Positions 25,725 through 34,829 of a stretch of DNA of 64,000 nucleotides are shown piece by piece. The stretch lies in NCBI GenBank assembly GCA_963718195.1, contig CAVQYQ010000006.1:558001-622000 (forward strand). The letters are read 5' to 3'. Each line of letters begins with the position of its first letter. The first letter of the stretch is position 1. The translations under genes and the position numbers were made by a program. The notes under the pieces are model-generated. The model searched no databases. It saw only the letters and a program-made list of their open reading frames with translations, and was not told the origin of the DNA. This DNA is from MADRE3 sp963718195. GTDB lineage: Bacteria > Desulfobacterota > Desulfobulbia > Desulfobulbales > Desulfocapsaceae.

Positions 25725-25759
25725 CCATTTAAATAGTGGTGACAACTATCTTTGCCACC

Positions 25760-25818
25760 TTCAGGGGTCAGGTATTTTATCCCCTTTTAGAGGTTATCCT
25801 AAGGCCTGACCCCCTGAA
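25760..25818. repeat. REP-like inverted repeat
   Basis: TTCAGGGGTCAGG (25760-25772) pairs with CCTGACCCCCTGAA (25805-25818), with AT-rich sequence and a smaller stem between. The GGGGTCAGG-T core resembles ends of REP/transposase-associated palindromes; no transposase gene is adjacent. Confidence 0.5.
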
Positions 25819-25852
25819 TCAGAATTTTTACTCTTAGAGTATTCTCTTATAC

Positions 25853-25925
25853 TAAGCATTTTTTTCACCATAAAGGAGAAAGAAAAGATTCTTTGAACTA
25901 CCTTTATGGTGAAAAAAAATGCTTA
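25853..25925. terminator. Large inverted repeat behind fdhA, probably a terminator
   Basis: TAAGCATTTTTTTCACCATA plus AAGG (25853-25876) pairs with the reverse complement at 25901-25925, one T longer, around a 24-nt loop. It lies 20 bp after the fdhA stop, and the T/A tract inside the arms would act as a U-run for leftward transcripts. Arms of 24-25 bp are unusually long for an intrinsic terminator. Confidence 0.6.
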
Positions 25926-25945
25926 TGCAATCTATAGCCTGTGAC

Positions 25946-28744
25946 CTATACTTTTTCCAACTTTACTGCTGAGACTTTCATCCCGGAGATTACTGACATA
26001 TTGCAGACTGCCGGGTCGGTCAATACATTTACGGCAGAGTCGGCAAAGTGAAAAGACATACAAACAATGCCCTGGGGAACAATATCTACAACCTCAAATT
26101 TGGATTCCAGGGTGCCCCGGCGGGAGGTGAGCCTGACTTTGTCTCCAGATGTAAGGTCAAGCGATATAGCGTCCTGGGGATTTATCTGCATAAGCTCTTC
26201 ACTTGAAAAGAAATTAAGGCCCTCACTTTTACCAGTCATTGTCCTGGTATGATAATGATAAAGTTTTCGCGCAGTGGTCAGGATAAAGGGGTATTCCTCA
26301 TCTGTTGGATCAGCAGCCTGGGGTCGATAATCCACGGTGGAAAACTGACCTATGCCCCGGGCAAATTTTCCTTTGTGCAGAACCGGCGTACCAGGATGAT
26401 CTGTGGTGGTGCAAGGCCATTGCAGGCCCCCTTTTTCCAGCCGTTCCATGGACATACCACCAAAATAATGGGGTGTTAGTTCTCTCACTTCATCCCAGAT
26501 TTCTGCGGTGGAATTGTAGTTCCAGTTAAGGTTCAGTTTTTGCGCTAAAAGCTGTATAATTTCCCAGTCTGCTTTACTATTCCCGCGTGGCTCGATTGCT
26601 TTACGGATGAGTTGTACCCGTCTTTCTGTGTTAATAAAACTGCCGTCTTTTTCGGCAAAAGAGGCAGCAGGTAGTACCACATCAGCATAGGCGGCGGTTT
26701 CGTTTAGGAAAATGTCTTGTAAAACGACGAATTCCATGCTCTCCAGAGCTTCTTCGACATGTTCTGTATGCGGGTCTGATACAATGGGGTTTTCACCCAT
26801 TATATAGATTGCTTTACAGCGTCTGCTGGGATTATCATGGAACATATCAGCAATAGTACGTCCCGGTACATCCGAGAGCTCAACATTCCAGGCTTTGGAA
26901 AATTTGGCGCGTACTGCATCACTTACTTTGTTAGCCGGAACCGGTTCAGCAAATTCTATACTGCTGACAGGCTCTTCCAGTGAGATTTCCGACTGTATAT
27001 TGCTCAGCCGCTGCCAGTATGTACCCGAATCGCTGTCACTGTGTACTGGCTGATAACCGGTTAAGACATTTGGCAGGCACCCCATGTCGCAGGCACCCTG
27101 AACGTTGTTCTGACCACGCAGGGGATTCATGCCCGCATGATCCTTACCAAGGTTGCCGGTCAGCAGGGAAAGATTTGTCAGGGCCACAACGTTTTCGGTT
27201 CCGCTGGTGTGCTGGGTTACTCCCATACAATAAACAATAGCACCACTGTCAGCAGAGGCAAAGAGTCGGGCCGCTTTAATGATATCTTCGGCTGGCGTGC
27301 CGGTTATCTCAGAAACATACTCTGGGGTATATTCGGCCACGATTTCTTTCAGGTATTCATAGCCTTGTGTTCTTTCTTCGATATACTCCGTGTCTTGTAA
27401 GTTTTCGGCAATGATGACGTGTGCTATACCATTATACATCGCAACATCAGTGCCGGGTCTGATTTTCAGGTGGACATCGGCTTTCTCAGCCAGGAAGGTG
27501 CGGCGTGGATCTGCAACAATGAGTTTAGCTCCCTTTTTGACGGCTTGTCGAATCCTGTATCCATAGATCGGATGATTTGATGTGGGGTTGGACCCAGCGA
27601 TAAAAATTGCTCCAGCACCTGAGATTTCATCTACAGTGTTTGTCATTGCTCCGCTGCCTACTACTGTGGCCAGACCGACCACGGTGGGAGCGTGTCAGAG
27701 CCGGGCACAATGATCAACACTGTTGGTGCCAAGGGAGCGCAGTAATTTTTGAAAAAGATAATTGTCCTCATTGGTTACCCGGGCAGAACTTAAGCCAGCA
27801 AGGGCTTCCGGTCCATGTTTTTCTTGTACTTCTTTAAATTTTGTTGCAATTAAATCAAGTGCCTCATCCCAGTCGGCTTCAACAAACTCACCATCACGTT
27901 TGATCAATGGTGTGGTCAAGCGGTCCGGGTGGTTGACAAAATCATGACCAAATCTTCCTTTAACGCACAGCTGACCTTTATTAACCGGACTATCACTGTC
28001 ACCACGGGCAGAGACTATTTTATCGCCGCGAACACCAAGGTAAATTCCACAACCCACCCCACAATAGGGACAAGTCGTTTTTACTTCCCTGGCAGCAGGA
28101 AGAACATTGCCTTTACGTGCCAGTGCACCGACGGGGCAACGCTCTACACATTCACCACAGGATTCGCAGGACGACTGGGCGATGGGTTTGTCGCCCAGGG
28201 TTGCCACCTTGGTGTTGATGCCGCGCTGTGCGAAATCAATGGCTGCCACACCATTGATTTCAGAGCAAGTTCGGATGCAAATGCCGCAAAGGATGCATTT
28301 GGTGTGATCTAAGTCGAAGAACGGATTGGAAGTGTCAATGGGGATGGGGCGCAGCGAACGCCGGTATCGCTTCATATCCTCCGGCCTGATACCGACATAG
28401 TGGGCAACCCGCTGTAGCTCACAATTATTGTCCGCCTCACAGGTCAGACAGGTCATCGGGTGATAGGCCAGGAGCAACTCTACACTGTTTTTTCTGATCT
28501 GTTGGACTTCCGGGTCCTCTGTTTCGATGACCATGCCGTCTTTAACGGTCTGCTTACAGGCAATAACCACCTTCCAATCATCCATTTTAACGACACACAC
28601 CCGGCAAAGACCCGCAGGATCAAGGTCTGGGTGGGCACAGAGATTGGGGATGTACAGGCCATTGGCCTGGGCTGCCTGCAGAATGGTCATTCCCTCTTCA
28701 GCGGCAATCTGCATACCATCTATTGTTATGGTGACTTTACTCAT
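25946..28744 (-). CDS. fdhA: Formate dehydrogenase catalytic subunit, selenocysteine-containing, NuoG-type N-terminus
   Basis: 932 residues once the UGA at 27695-27697 is read as selenocysteine (residue 350): VDHCARL-Sec-HAPTVVGLA is the exact active-site context of formate dehydrogenases. The N-terminus has a [2Fe-2S] domain (LCAHPDLDPAGLCRVC), a CLTC-x-NNC-type cluster and two 4Fe-4S motifs (CILCGICIRTC, CESCGECVERCP), followed by TCPYCGVGCGIYLG, the molybdopterin domain. The C-terminal part holds MGENPIVSDPHTEHVE and the MopB-binding end. It sits head-to-tail with NuoF- and NuoE-like genes, so this is a cytoplasmic NAD- or NAD/ferredoxin-linked enzyme that probably reduces CO2 for the acetyl-CoA pathway. 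Confidence 0.95.
27663..27694 (-). promoter_or_regulatory. Candidate SECIS hairpin for fdhA
   Basis: On the minus strand ACCGTGG (27685-27679) pairs with CCACAGT (27669-27663), one mismatch, around the loop TCGGTCTGG. The loop includes GGTCTG, as in the Escherichia coli fdhF SECIS as I recall it, and the distance from the UGA fits. Confidence 0.7.
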
Positions 28745-30649
28745 TTAAGACACCTCCATCGTTTCTTTTGGTGTTACGCTTATCCTTGGTGATAAACATT
28801 CAACTGCCCGGAACTTCTTCGGACATTTTTCCATGCAGACACCGCACTGCACACACAATTCTTGATCGATCACATGAACCTCTTTCTTTGAACCAGAGAT
28901 AGCTTCCACCGGGCATGATTTGGCGCACAGCGTGCAACCACCACATTTCTCTTCGTCTATACGATACGAAATCAATGATTTACATACTTTGGCCGGACAG
29001 CATTTATCATTTATATGCGCCTCATACTCATCTCTAAAATATCGAATGGTTGTCAGGACCGGGTTAGCCGCAGTCTGACCTAGACCACAGACAGAGCCGC
29101 CGTGAACTGAATGACTTAACTCAATCAGCAGATCAATATCACTTGAACGTCCTTTCCCCTTGCAGATGTCTTTCAAGATCTCAAGCAGCTGTTTTGTACC
29201 AAGTCGGCATGGAACACACTGACCGCAGGATTCAATTTCAGTAAAATCCAGGAAGTATCTGGCAACATCAACCATACAGGTTTTTTCATCCATGACCACC
29301 ATGCCGCCTGATCCCATTATCGAGCCGGCCTCATCCAGTGAATCATAGTCAATCGGAGTATCAAGCAATGACTCCGGCAGGCAGCCACCAGACGGGCCAC
29401 CCGTCTGTACGGCCTTGAAAGTCCCGCCATCGGAGACTCCGCCACCGATATCATAAATTATCTCACGCAGAGTTATACCCATCGGTACTTCGATAAGACC
29501 GCAGTTGTTAACCTTCCCTGTGAGGGCAAAAATAGCTGTCCCTGTACTTTTTTCGGTGCCAACGCTGGCAAACCACTCCGCACCTCTAGTAATTATCATG
29601 GGAGCCGAGGAGAATGTCTTGACATTGTTCAGCAGGGTCGGTTTGTCATAGAGGCCTTTTTCAGTCGTTCGGGGCCTCGGAGCGACACGCGGCATTCCTC
29701 TCTTTCCTTCTATTGAAAGAGTTAGAGCTGTCGACTCGCCACACACAAAAGCACCTGCACCAGGAAAGATATTGATGTCAAAACTGAAGTCACTTCCCAA
29801 GATGTTCTTGCCCAGGAGTCCCTTCTCATGTGCCTGGGCAATTGCTCGTTCAAGCCGACGGATGGCCAGTGGATACTCAGCCCGGACATAAATGTATCCT
29901 GTATCCGATCCTGTGGCATAACCGGCAATAATCATTCCTTCAATTACGGAATGGGGATCTCCTTCAATAACTGCTCGATCCATAAACGCACCCGGGTCAC
30001 CTTCATCGGCATTACAGACAACATACTTTTGCTTACCTTTAGCTTTCAGCCCGGCTTCCCACTTTCTACCGGCAGGAAACCCGCCGCCGCCCCTTCCACG
30101 CAGGCCGGACTTCTTCATTTCTTCAACCACTTCTTCCTGCGTCATATTCAATGCTTTATTAAGACCAGCATATCCCTCGTTGGCGATATAGTGATTGATA
30201 TTTGTTGGATCTATCACTCCACAATTTCGAAATACCCGTCTCAATTGAGGCTTGAAGGAAGGCGTATCGAGAATTTTCGGAATCCCCTCAATTGCTTCTT
30301 CTCCAAAGGATCCCAGAGTGTATTTCGGTAATGGATCATCACCTTTGAGATAGTTGTCGACTATCTCAGTAACCATCTTCTCAGTGACGTTTTTATATGC
30401 AACGGTCGGCTGACCTGGCTTTGTGACATTGACCAGAGGCTCTGCATAGCACGGGCCAATACAGCCTACTTCAACAACACTGGCCTCAAGGTCTTTTTCT
30501 TTAAGTTCTTTTTCAAAAGCTTTGACCACGGCCATGGCACCAGCTGAACGCCCACATGTCGCCGTACCAATCACAATCTGAGGCTTTCCTCCATTTTGTA
30601 ATTCTTCCCACTCTTGTTTTGCTTCTAATTGAATATCGGTAAAATTCAT
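28745..30649 (-). CDS. NuoF/HndC-type diaphorase subunit of formate dehydrogenase
   Basis: 634 residues in four parts: an N-terminal thioredoxin-like [2Fe-2S] domain (GTATCGRSAGAMAV, VGCIGPCYAEPL), the NuoF NADH/FMN domain (GLRGRGGGGFPAGRKWE, CNADEGDPGAFMDR, FPGAGAFVCGESTAL), the 4Fe-4S ligand set ESCGQCVPCRLG, and two C-terminal ferredoxin clusters (CGGCTLCAKSCP, CVQCGVCMEKCP). It binds FMN and NAD(H), and in related enzymes it is the bifurcation site. The stop abuts the fdhA ATG and the start overlaps the NuoE-like gene (ATGA), so the three genes are one transcript. Confidence 0.93.
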   Translation of the reverse strand: MNFTDIQLEAKQEWEELQNGGKPQIVIGTATCGRSAGAMAVVKAFEKELKEKDLEASVVEVGCIGPCYAEPLVNVTKPGQPTVAYKNVTEKMVTEIVDNYLKGDDPLPKYTLGSFGEEAIEGIPKILDTPSFKPQLRRVFRNCGVIDPTNINHYIANEGYAGLNKALNMTQEEVVEEMKKSGLRGRGGGGFPAGRKWEAGLKAKGKQKYVVCNADEGDPGAFMDRAVIEGDPHSVIEGMIIAGYATGSDTGYIYVRAEYPLAIRRLERAIAQAHEKGLLGKNILGSDFSFDINIFPGAGAFVCGESTALTLSIEGKRGMPRVAPRPRTTEKGLYDKPTLLNNVKTFSSAPMIITRGAEWFASVGTEKSTGTAIFALTGKVNNCGLIEVPMGITLREIIYDIGGGVSDGGTFKAVQTGGPSGGCLPESLLDTPIDYDSLDEAGSIMGSGGMVVMDEKTCMVDVARYFLDFTEIESCGQCVPCRLGTKQLLEILKDICKGKGRSSDIDLLIELSHSVHGGSVCGLGQTAANPVLTTIRYFRDEYEAHINDKCCPAKVCKSLISYRIDEEKCGGCTLCAKSCPVEAISGSKKEVHVIDQELCVQCGVCMEKCPKKFRAVECLSPRISVTPKETMEVS

Positions 30650-31101
30650 TCTTCATCCCTCCCGTTCAAAATCTTTGGTACCATCTGGGGGGTCAATTTG
30701 GCCTCAACATCTTCATCGATCATAACACAGGGAGCGAGTGCACAACAACCGATACAGGCAACTGTTTCCAGTGTATATTGCTGATCTTCCGTGGTCTCAC
30801 CTTCAGCAATTCCCAATGCTCTTTCGGTTTCCTCAAGAATTCTCTCAGCGCCACGAACATGACAGGCTGTGCCTCGACAAACCATAATCGTATGTTTGCC
30901 TCGAGGTGTAAATCGAAATTGGGCATAAAATGATGCAACACCATAAACCCGGCTCTCTGGCACTCCGGTTGTTTTGGCAATTTGCAGCATCGCCTGGTCT
31001 GGCAAATAGCCGATTTCCTCCTGAACCTTTTGTAAGATAGGGATCAAAGCATCACTTTTCCCTTTGTATGGTTCAAGAATGGCATTCAAACGTTCTTCCA
31101 T
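30646..31101 (-). CDS. NuoE/HndA-type [2Fe-2S] subunit
   Basis: 151 residues: helical N-terminus (LIPILQKVQEEIGYLP), the NuoE core VYGVASFYAQFRFTPRG, and the four [2Fe-2S] cysteines in CRGTACHVRGAE and ACIGCCALAPC. It completes a NuoE-NuoF-FdhA complex of the kind found in NAD/ferredoxin-linked formate dehydrogenases. GAGGAGG lies before the ATG at 31101. The pseudogene at 5737 is a damaged paralogue. Confidence 0.93.
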   Translation of the reverse strand: MEERLNAILEPYKGKSDALIPILQKVQEEIGYLPDQAMLQIAKTTGVPESRVYGVASFYAQFRFTPRGKHTIMVCRGTACHVRGAERILEETERALGIAEGETTEDQQYTLETVACIGCCALAPCVMIDEDVEAKLTPQMVPKILNGRDEE

Positions 31102-31176
31102 GCTGTTTTCCTCCTCACCGATATTTATTTACACACCTCTTTAATGTGTATTTCTGGTCCGCCATTTTTGATAATG

Positions 31177-31749
31177 CTATTTATTTTTCTTTGCTTCATT
31201 TATTAAGGCAGTCAGTGCTTCTAATTTTTCCAGCCCTGATTTACATAAGGTAATGGTAGCATCAACATGGCCTTTGTGTGCACATAGAGCAATAGTGTGA
31301 ATATCAGTGCCGTCTTTGATTATTTTCAGAGCTACATCTGCATAGGCGCATTCTACGCCAATAAAAACGACGACATCGTATTTGTTGTGGCCGATAACCA
31401 AATCGCCATGATAAGGATTAATTTCCGTTGCTGTTCGTGTTTGGGGATAATTGGGTCGAACATCCATTATGGGAAGTATTTCAGCTCCTATTGCAGCGGC
31501 CAGTTTTCTGAGCACTCTGGCCTTTTCCGGTGCTCCTTCTTCCCATGTCCAAAGGATGATACGCCCGGGAGTGAAAATAACCGGTTTTTTAGCTTTAAGT
31601 AAAACTTTGACAATTTCTTGTAAGGCTTCGTTTTCCTCCACCATTTTATCTTCCATCAAAGCGTTGCCTTCTTCCGGATGTGGCATGATGGACACTGGAT
31701 CAGGAGACAATAACTGTTGGTATGCATTATCCGCTTTATTTTTAACCAT
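31177..31749 (-). CDS. CdhB-like (acetyl-CoA synthase epsilon-type) protein
   Basis: 190 residues with a DHS-like Rossmann fold outline: KPVIFTPGRIILWTWEEG, LAAAIGAEILPIMDVRPNYP, YDVVVFIGVECAYAD and TIALCAHKGHVDATITL. This resembles the CO dehydrogenase beta / acetyl-CoA synthase epsilon family, which accompanies CODH in methanogens and also occurs alone beside formate dehydrogenases in Desulfobacterota. It lies 75 bp before the NuoE-like gene on the same strand and may be its first operon gene. The ATG at 31749 is preferred (AAGAGGT upstream). Function in this setting is unknown. Confidence 0.55.
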   Translation of the reverse strand: MVKNKADNAYQQLLSPDPVSIMPHPEEGNALMEDKMVEENEALQEIVKVLLKAKKPVIFTPGRIILWTWEEGAPEKARVLRKLAAAIGAEILPIMDVRPNYPQTRTATEINPYHGDLVIGHNKYDVVVFIGVECAYADVALKIIKDGTDIHTIALCAHKGHVDATITLCKSGLEKLEALTALINEAKKNK

Positions 31750-31755
31750 TTTCAC

Positions 31756-32311
31756 ACCTCTTAATAAAAATTAAAAATTTCTCAAAAGAGCACATTACTT
31801 TAGCAACTATATACCCAAAAAGCTTGACGAACACTTTTTGAACATTGCCTTGTAATATTGTTCCAACATAGTAGCCAAGCACCTCTTAGTGGATATGTCA
31901 ATGACAAATTTAATCAACATTCCAAAACTCTTTCTTGCACAGAAACGTTTCTACAGTCCAAACGGTGACCTTGTATTCGATCACGGGGTTAATGATTAAT
32001 TACTAATCAGGTCCATGACAGGTCTCGTTTTTATTTAATGAAATACGAATTTAATAATTGAACAAGACGGCCTCTCAAAAAAACTTTAGTAATATTATCA
32101 AATGAATACGGGGTATGGACTGGCGGTAGGGTTTCTCGCTTGACATATCAGAGACCTGAGTATAAATTTTCGTGTCAAGCAAACTACTTGAGGAATCTCT
32201 AATAGCAGCCTTAAGCACATTGCAATACGGTTACCATTAGTGAATAAACTGCTTTTGGCGAAGCGCAGGTCGATCACAATAACCATAGTTTAGACTAAAG
32301 CGACATATGGC
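31756..32311. other. Intergenic region between the FDH operon and cobW
   Basis: 555 bp, AT-rich, without a gene that I can support. It holds the promoters of both divergent units. Confidence 0.55.
32140..32166 (+). promoter_or_regulatory. Possible promoter of the cobW gene
   Basis: TTGACA (32140-32145) and TATAAA (32161-32166) with a 15-bp spacer, about 145 bp before the start. Good boxes, short spacing. No Zur-type dyad is recognised nearby. Confidence 0.4.
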
Positions 32312-33259
32312 ATGGATACACCAAAAAAAGGTTTACCAGTAACAATTATTACAGGATTTCTGGGGAGCGGAAAAACGACGCTGCTTAATCATATTTTGAC
32401 TAACCAGGAGGGATTAAAAACCGCAGTTCTGGTGAATGAATTTGGTGAAATAGGAATTGATAGTGAATTAATTGTCTCCACCGATGGAAGTATGGTGGAA
32501 CTGAGTAATGGTTGTATATGTTGCACCATTAATGAAGATTTGGTCAATGCGGTACATAAGATATTAGAGAGAATAGAAAAGATTGACTATTTATTAGTAG
32601 AAACTACAGGACTAGCCGATCCTCTTCCTGTTGCCTTAACTTTCTTGGAAACAGAGTTACGGGATATGACCCGCCTCGACTCTATTGTTACTCTTATTGA
32701 TTGCGCTAACTACAGTGAGGCCTTGACTAATTATCAAGCAATAGAGAGTCAGCTACAATATGGAGATATTATTGTTCTCAATAAAACTGACTTAGTCGAT
32801 GAAGCAGACGTTGATTCTTTAGAGATTAAAATCAGAAATTTCAAAAAAAATGCCAGGATTTTACGTACTCAAAAATCCCAAGTTCCTTTAGCCTTAATCT
32901 TAAGTGTGGGATTATTTGAGTCTGATAAATATCTTGAAGGTGCGGAATCAGATCCTAAGCACGATCATCATCACTCAGAAAATGATGGTTTTACCTCTTT
33001 GTCAATTCAAAGCGATCGTCCATTAAATATTAGAAAGTTCCAGCACTTCCTGGATAATCAGCTACCAGAAAACGTATTTCGCGCTAAGGGGATTCTTTGG
33101 TTTGAAGAAAGCCCCAATCGTCATATTTTTCATCTCTGTGGTAAAAGATTCAGCATTGAGGATGAGGAATGGAAAGGAGAGAAAAAAAATCAATTAGTCT
33201 TGATCGGTCAAAACCTGAATCATGATAAGCTGAGAGAACAAATCGAAAATTGTAGGTGA
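32312..33259 (+). CDS. CobW/COG0523-type G3E GTPase, putative metallochaperone
   Basis: 315 residues. P-loop GFLGSGKTTLL, the metal-binding GCICCTI (C-x-C-C) motif, VETTGLADP, the guanine motif NKTDLVDE, a His-rich linker (KHDHHHSEND) and a CobW C-terminal domain with GILWFEE. COG0523 proteins hand zinc or other metals to target enzymes. The AT-rich codon use differs from the neighbours, and the sequence looks cyanobacterial in style, suggesting transfer. Downstream lies a relic of dabA, a zinc protein of carbonic-anhydrase type; a DabA- or carbonic-anhydrase-serving role is an inference. Cobalamin synthesis is unlikely, as no cob genes are near. Confidence 0.88.
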   Translation: MDTPKKGLPVTIITGFLGSGKTTLLNHILTNQEGLKTAVLVNEFGEIGIDSELIVSTDGSMVELSNGCICCTINEDLVNAVHKILERIEKIDYLLVETTGLADPLPVALTFLETELRDMTRLDSIVTLIDCANYSEALTNYQAIESQLQYGDIIVLNKTDLVDEADVDSLEIKIRNFKKNARILRTQKSQVPLALILSVGLFESDKYLEGAESDPKHDHHHSENDGFTSLSIQSDRPLNIRKFQHFLDNQLPENVFRAKGILWFEESPNRHIFHLCGKRFSIEDEEWKGEKKNQLVLIGQNLNHDKLREQIENCR

Positions 33260-33358
33260 TAAGTAATTGCTTTGTAAGCACCCCCTTACTTCGTCGCTGA
33301 TTTCTTCCTGAACGTTATAATTTCCCGTATGCCTATCTTTTTTCTGCGGTCTTGCAAG
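33255..33358. repeat. 104-nt diverged repeat, copy B
   Basis: Counterpart of 23960-24063. It begins inside the last codons of cobW (the stop TGA is part of GGTGATAAGT) and ends at the dabA relic. Both copies therefore mark edges of carbon-uptake genes. Confidence 0.6.
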
Positions 33359-33463
33359 CTGTTCGACAACGACTGGATGCCCCTAGCCGTAATCGATCCC
33401 GAGAGCGATGATCTCATGTATCGCTACATCCCCAAACAGGGATTTGAGCACATTCCTGCGTAA
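33356..33463 (+). pseudogene. Relic of a second dabA (C-terminal 35 codons)
   Basis: KLFDNDWMPLAVIDPESDDL then MYRYIPKQGFEHIPA and a TAA. This matches the end of DabA at 21030-21137 with only a few changes, and the next 50 bp of non-coding DNA are also similar (TGTCTCAGGT, ATCCATC-CTGAAGT). Everything upstream is gone. It shows that a second dab locus once lay next to the cobW gene. Confidence 0.85.
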
Positions 33464-33653
33464 TGTCTCAGGTGACGAATACGTGTGATAAATCCATCAC
33501 TGAAGTGAGTGTGCTACGCAGGATTCTTAATCTAGAGTACCAGGATACTAGCTCGATACCGTAGAAGCTCTAATAAAAGGCTTGATGCAACATTCTTCCA
33601 GACAAGGGAATAAAGTTCGTTGTAGTCTTCCCATAAACCATGGTATCTTTTCT

Positions 33654-33731
33654 TTGAGCTTCATATCGCCTCTTTTGGTTATTTTTTTTGCGCAAACAAA
33701 TAATAACCAAAAAAGGCGATATGAAGCTCAA
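33654..33731. repeat. 30-bp near-perfect inverted repeat
   Basis: Left arm 33654-33683 and right arm 33702-33731 match in 29 of 30 positions (start TTGAGCTTCATATCGCC), with an 18-nt loop holding a T-run. It lies between the dabA relic and the next gene. It could be a MITE, a folded attachment site or an oversized terminator. Confidence 0.7.
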
Positions 33732-33828
33732 TTATTTCAGCACTTTGTGTCTGTTTTCTGTGTTTAGTTTTTACATCTGAACAAGTTACTCTCTTCGAGT
33801 TTTGCAAGAGGCTCTATAGAATAAAAGA

Positions 33829-34500
33829 ATGAAAAGCCACCCCCTGTACAACTCCCCAGAATGGTCTGTTCTGCTTGCAAGTATCATGATGTCTTTCATG
33901 CTTGTTGGAGGAATCAGCTATTATTTGCTAACAGACCCGTTAATGAGCAGAACGTTAGTTATGGTTTTTATAGCTCATACATTTGGAGGAAGAGCCGCCG
34001 GGATAGGTCTGTGCCTTATAGATGAAATCAATCCTCTCGTAACCATTCTTTATAATCTCTATCTTGAAGTGCTGCTCGTTTGCTGGTCCTATGCGCTCTT
34101 TGTTATTTCAATAAACAACTATCTGAAATTCCGTGGTTTAAAGCTATATGCCCGCCGATTAGAGCGTAAGGCACGCAGACATAAACAAAAAATTGCTAAC
34201 TATGGTTGGGGTGGTGTTTTTCTATTTGTGATGATACCTCTTCCTGCAACTGGTCCAGTAATAGGTTCTATCATCGGTTATCTTTTGAAACTGAGGGTTT
34301 GCTATAATTTTTCAGCGGCATTTCTCGGGACCTTTACCGCCATCGTTCTATGGTTTGTTCTTTTTGATTATTTAGAAGAACATATCAATATTATTCGAAT
34401 AGTCTTTTTTACCATTATGGCAATTGCTGGCCTCTCCTATCTAATCACTCTAAAAAAATGGTTCGTAAAACACAACAGGTTCAAAAACAATAATAGGTGA
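33829..34500 (+). CDS. COG2426 family membrane protein (small multidrug export type)
   Basis: 223 residues with about five or six hydrophobic segments (LLASIMMSFMLVGGISYYLL, VTILYNLYLEVLLVCWSYAL, VFLFVMIPLPATGPVIGSII, LGTFTAIVLWFVLFDYL). The MIPLPATGPVIGS segment and the preceding basic stretch (RRLERKARRHKQKIANYG) are typical of the COG2426 'small multidrug export' family, whose transport role is not firmly shown. No operon partners. Low GC like cobW. Confidence 0.7.
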   Translation: MKSHPLYNSPEWSVLLASIMMSFMLVGGISYYLLTDPLMSRTLVMVFIAHTFGGRAAGIGLCLIDEINPLVTILYNLYLEVLLVCWSYALFVISINNYLKFRGLKLYARRLERKARRHKQKIANYGWGGVFLFVMIPLPATGPVIGSIIGYLLKLRVCYNFSAAFLGTFTAIVLWFVLFDYLEEHINIIRIVFFTIMAIAGLSYLITLKKWFVKHNRFKNNNR

Positions 34501-34829
34501 TGTTCATAAATAATGGCCGCCATCATTTTATAACAGGGGTGTTTTATGACCTTAGAAGGTCTGGAAAAAGAGCTTGTGAAATTGTTGATCAATACTTTAT
34601 GGATGCTAAGTGTTTTACGGGTCAGTCCGCAACACGTCTTGATCGTTTAGCTTTTCATAACCCAGACATTTTTCCGTAGCTCGGGTTTAATCCCCCCCGC
34701 ACGCTTGCGGTGGGGTATTTCATATTAAAACCATGGCCATCGGCTTAGCCGAAGGTAAATTTCAATTGTAACCAGCCAGATAAAATCCAGTTGCGGGGTG
34801 CCAAAGCTTACAATTCAGGACCTCCCATT
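34501..34829. other. Spacer with weak hairpins
   Basis: 329 bp. CCCCCCGCA-CGCT-TGCGGTGGGG (about 34691-34716) is GC-rich with a mismatch and could end the COG2426 gene; CGGCTTAGCCG follows at about 34741. A plus-strand open frame at 34497-34679 has no recognisable content. Confidence 0.45.

Noticed and set aside
34497..34679. Plus-strand open frame overlapping the COG2426 gene
   Set aside because: No family match, and it runs through spacer DNA; not enough support.
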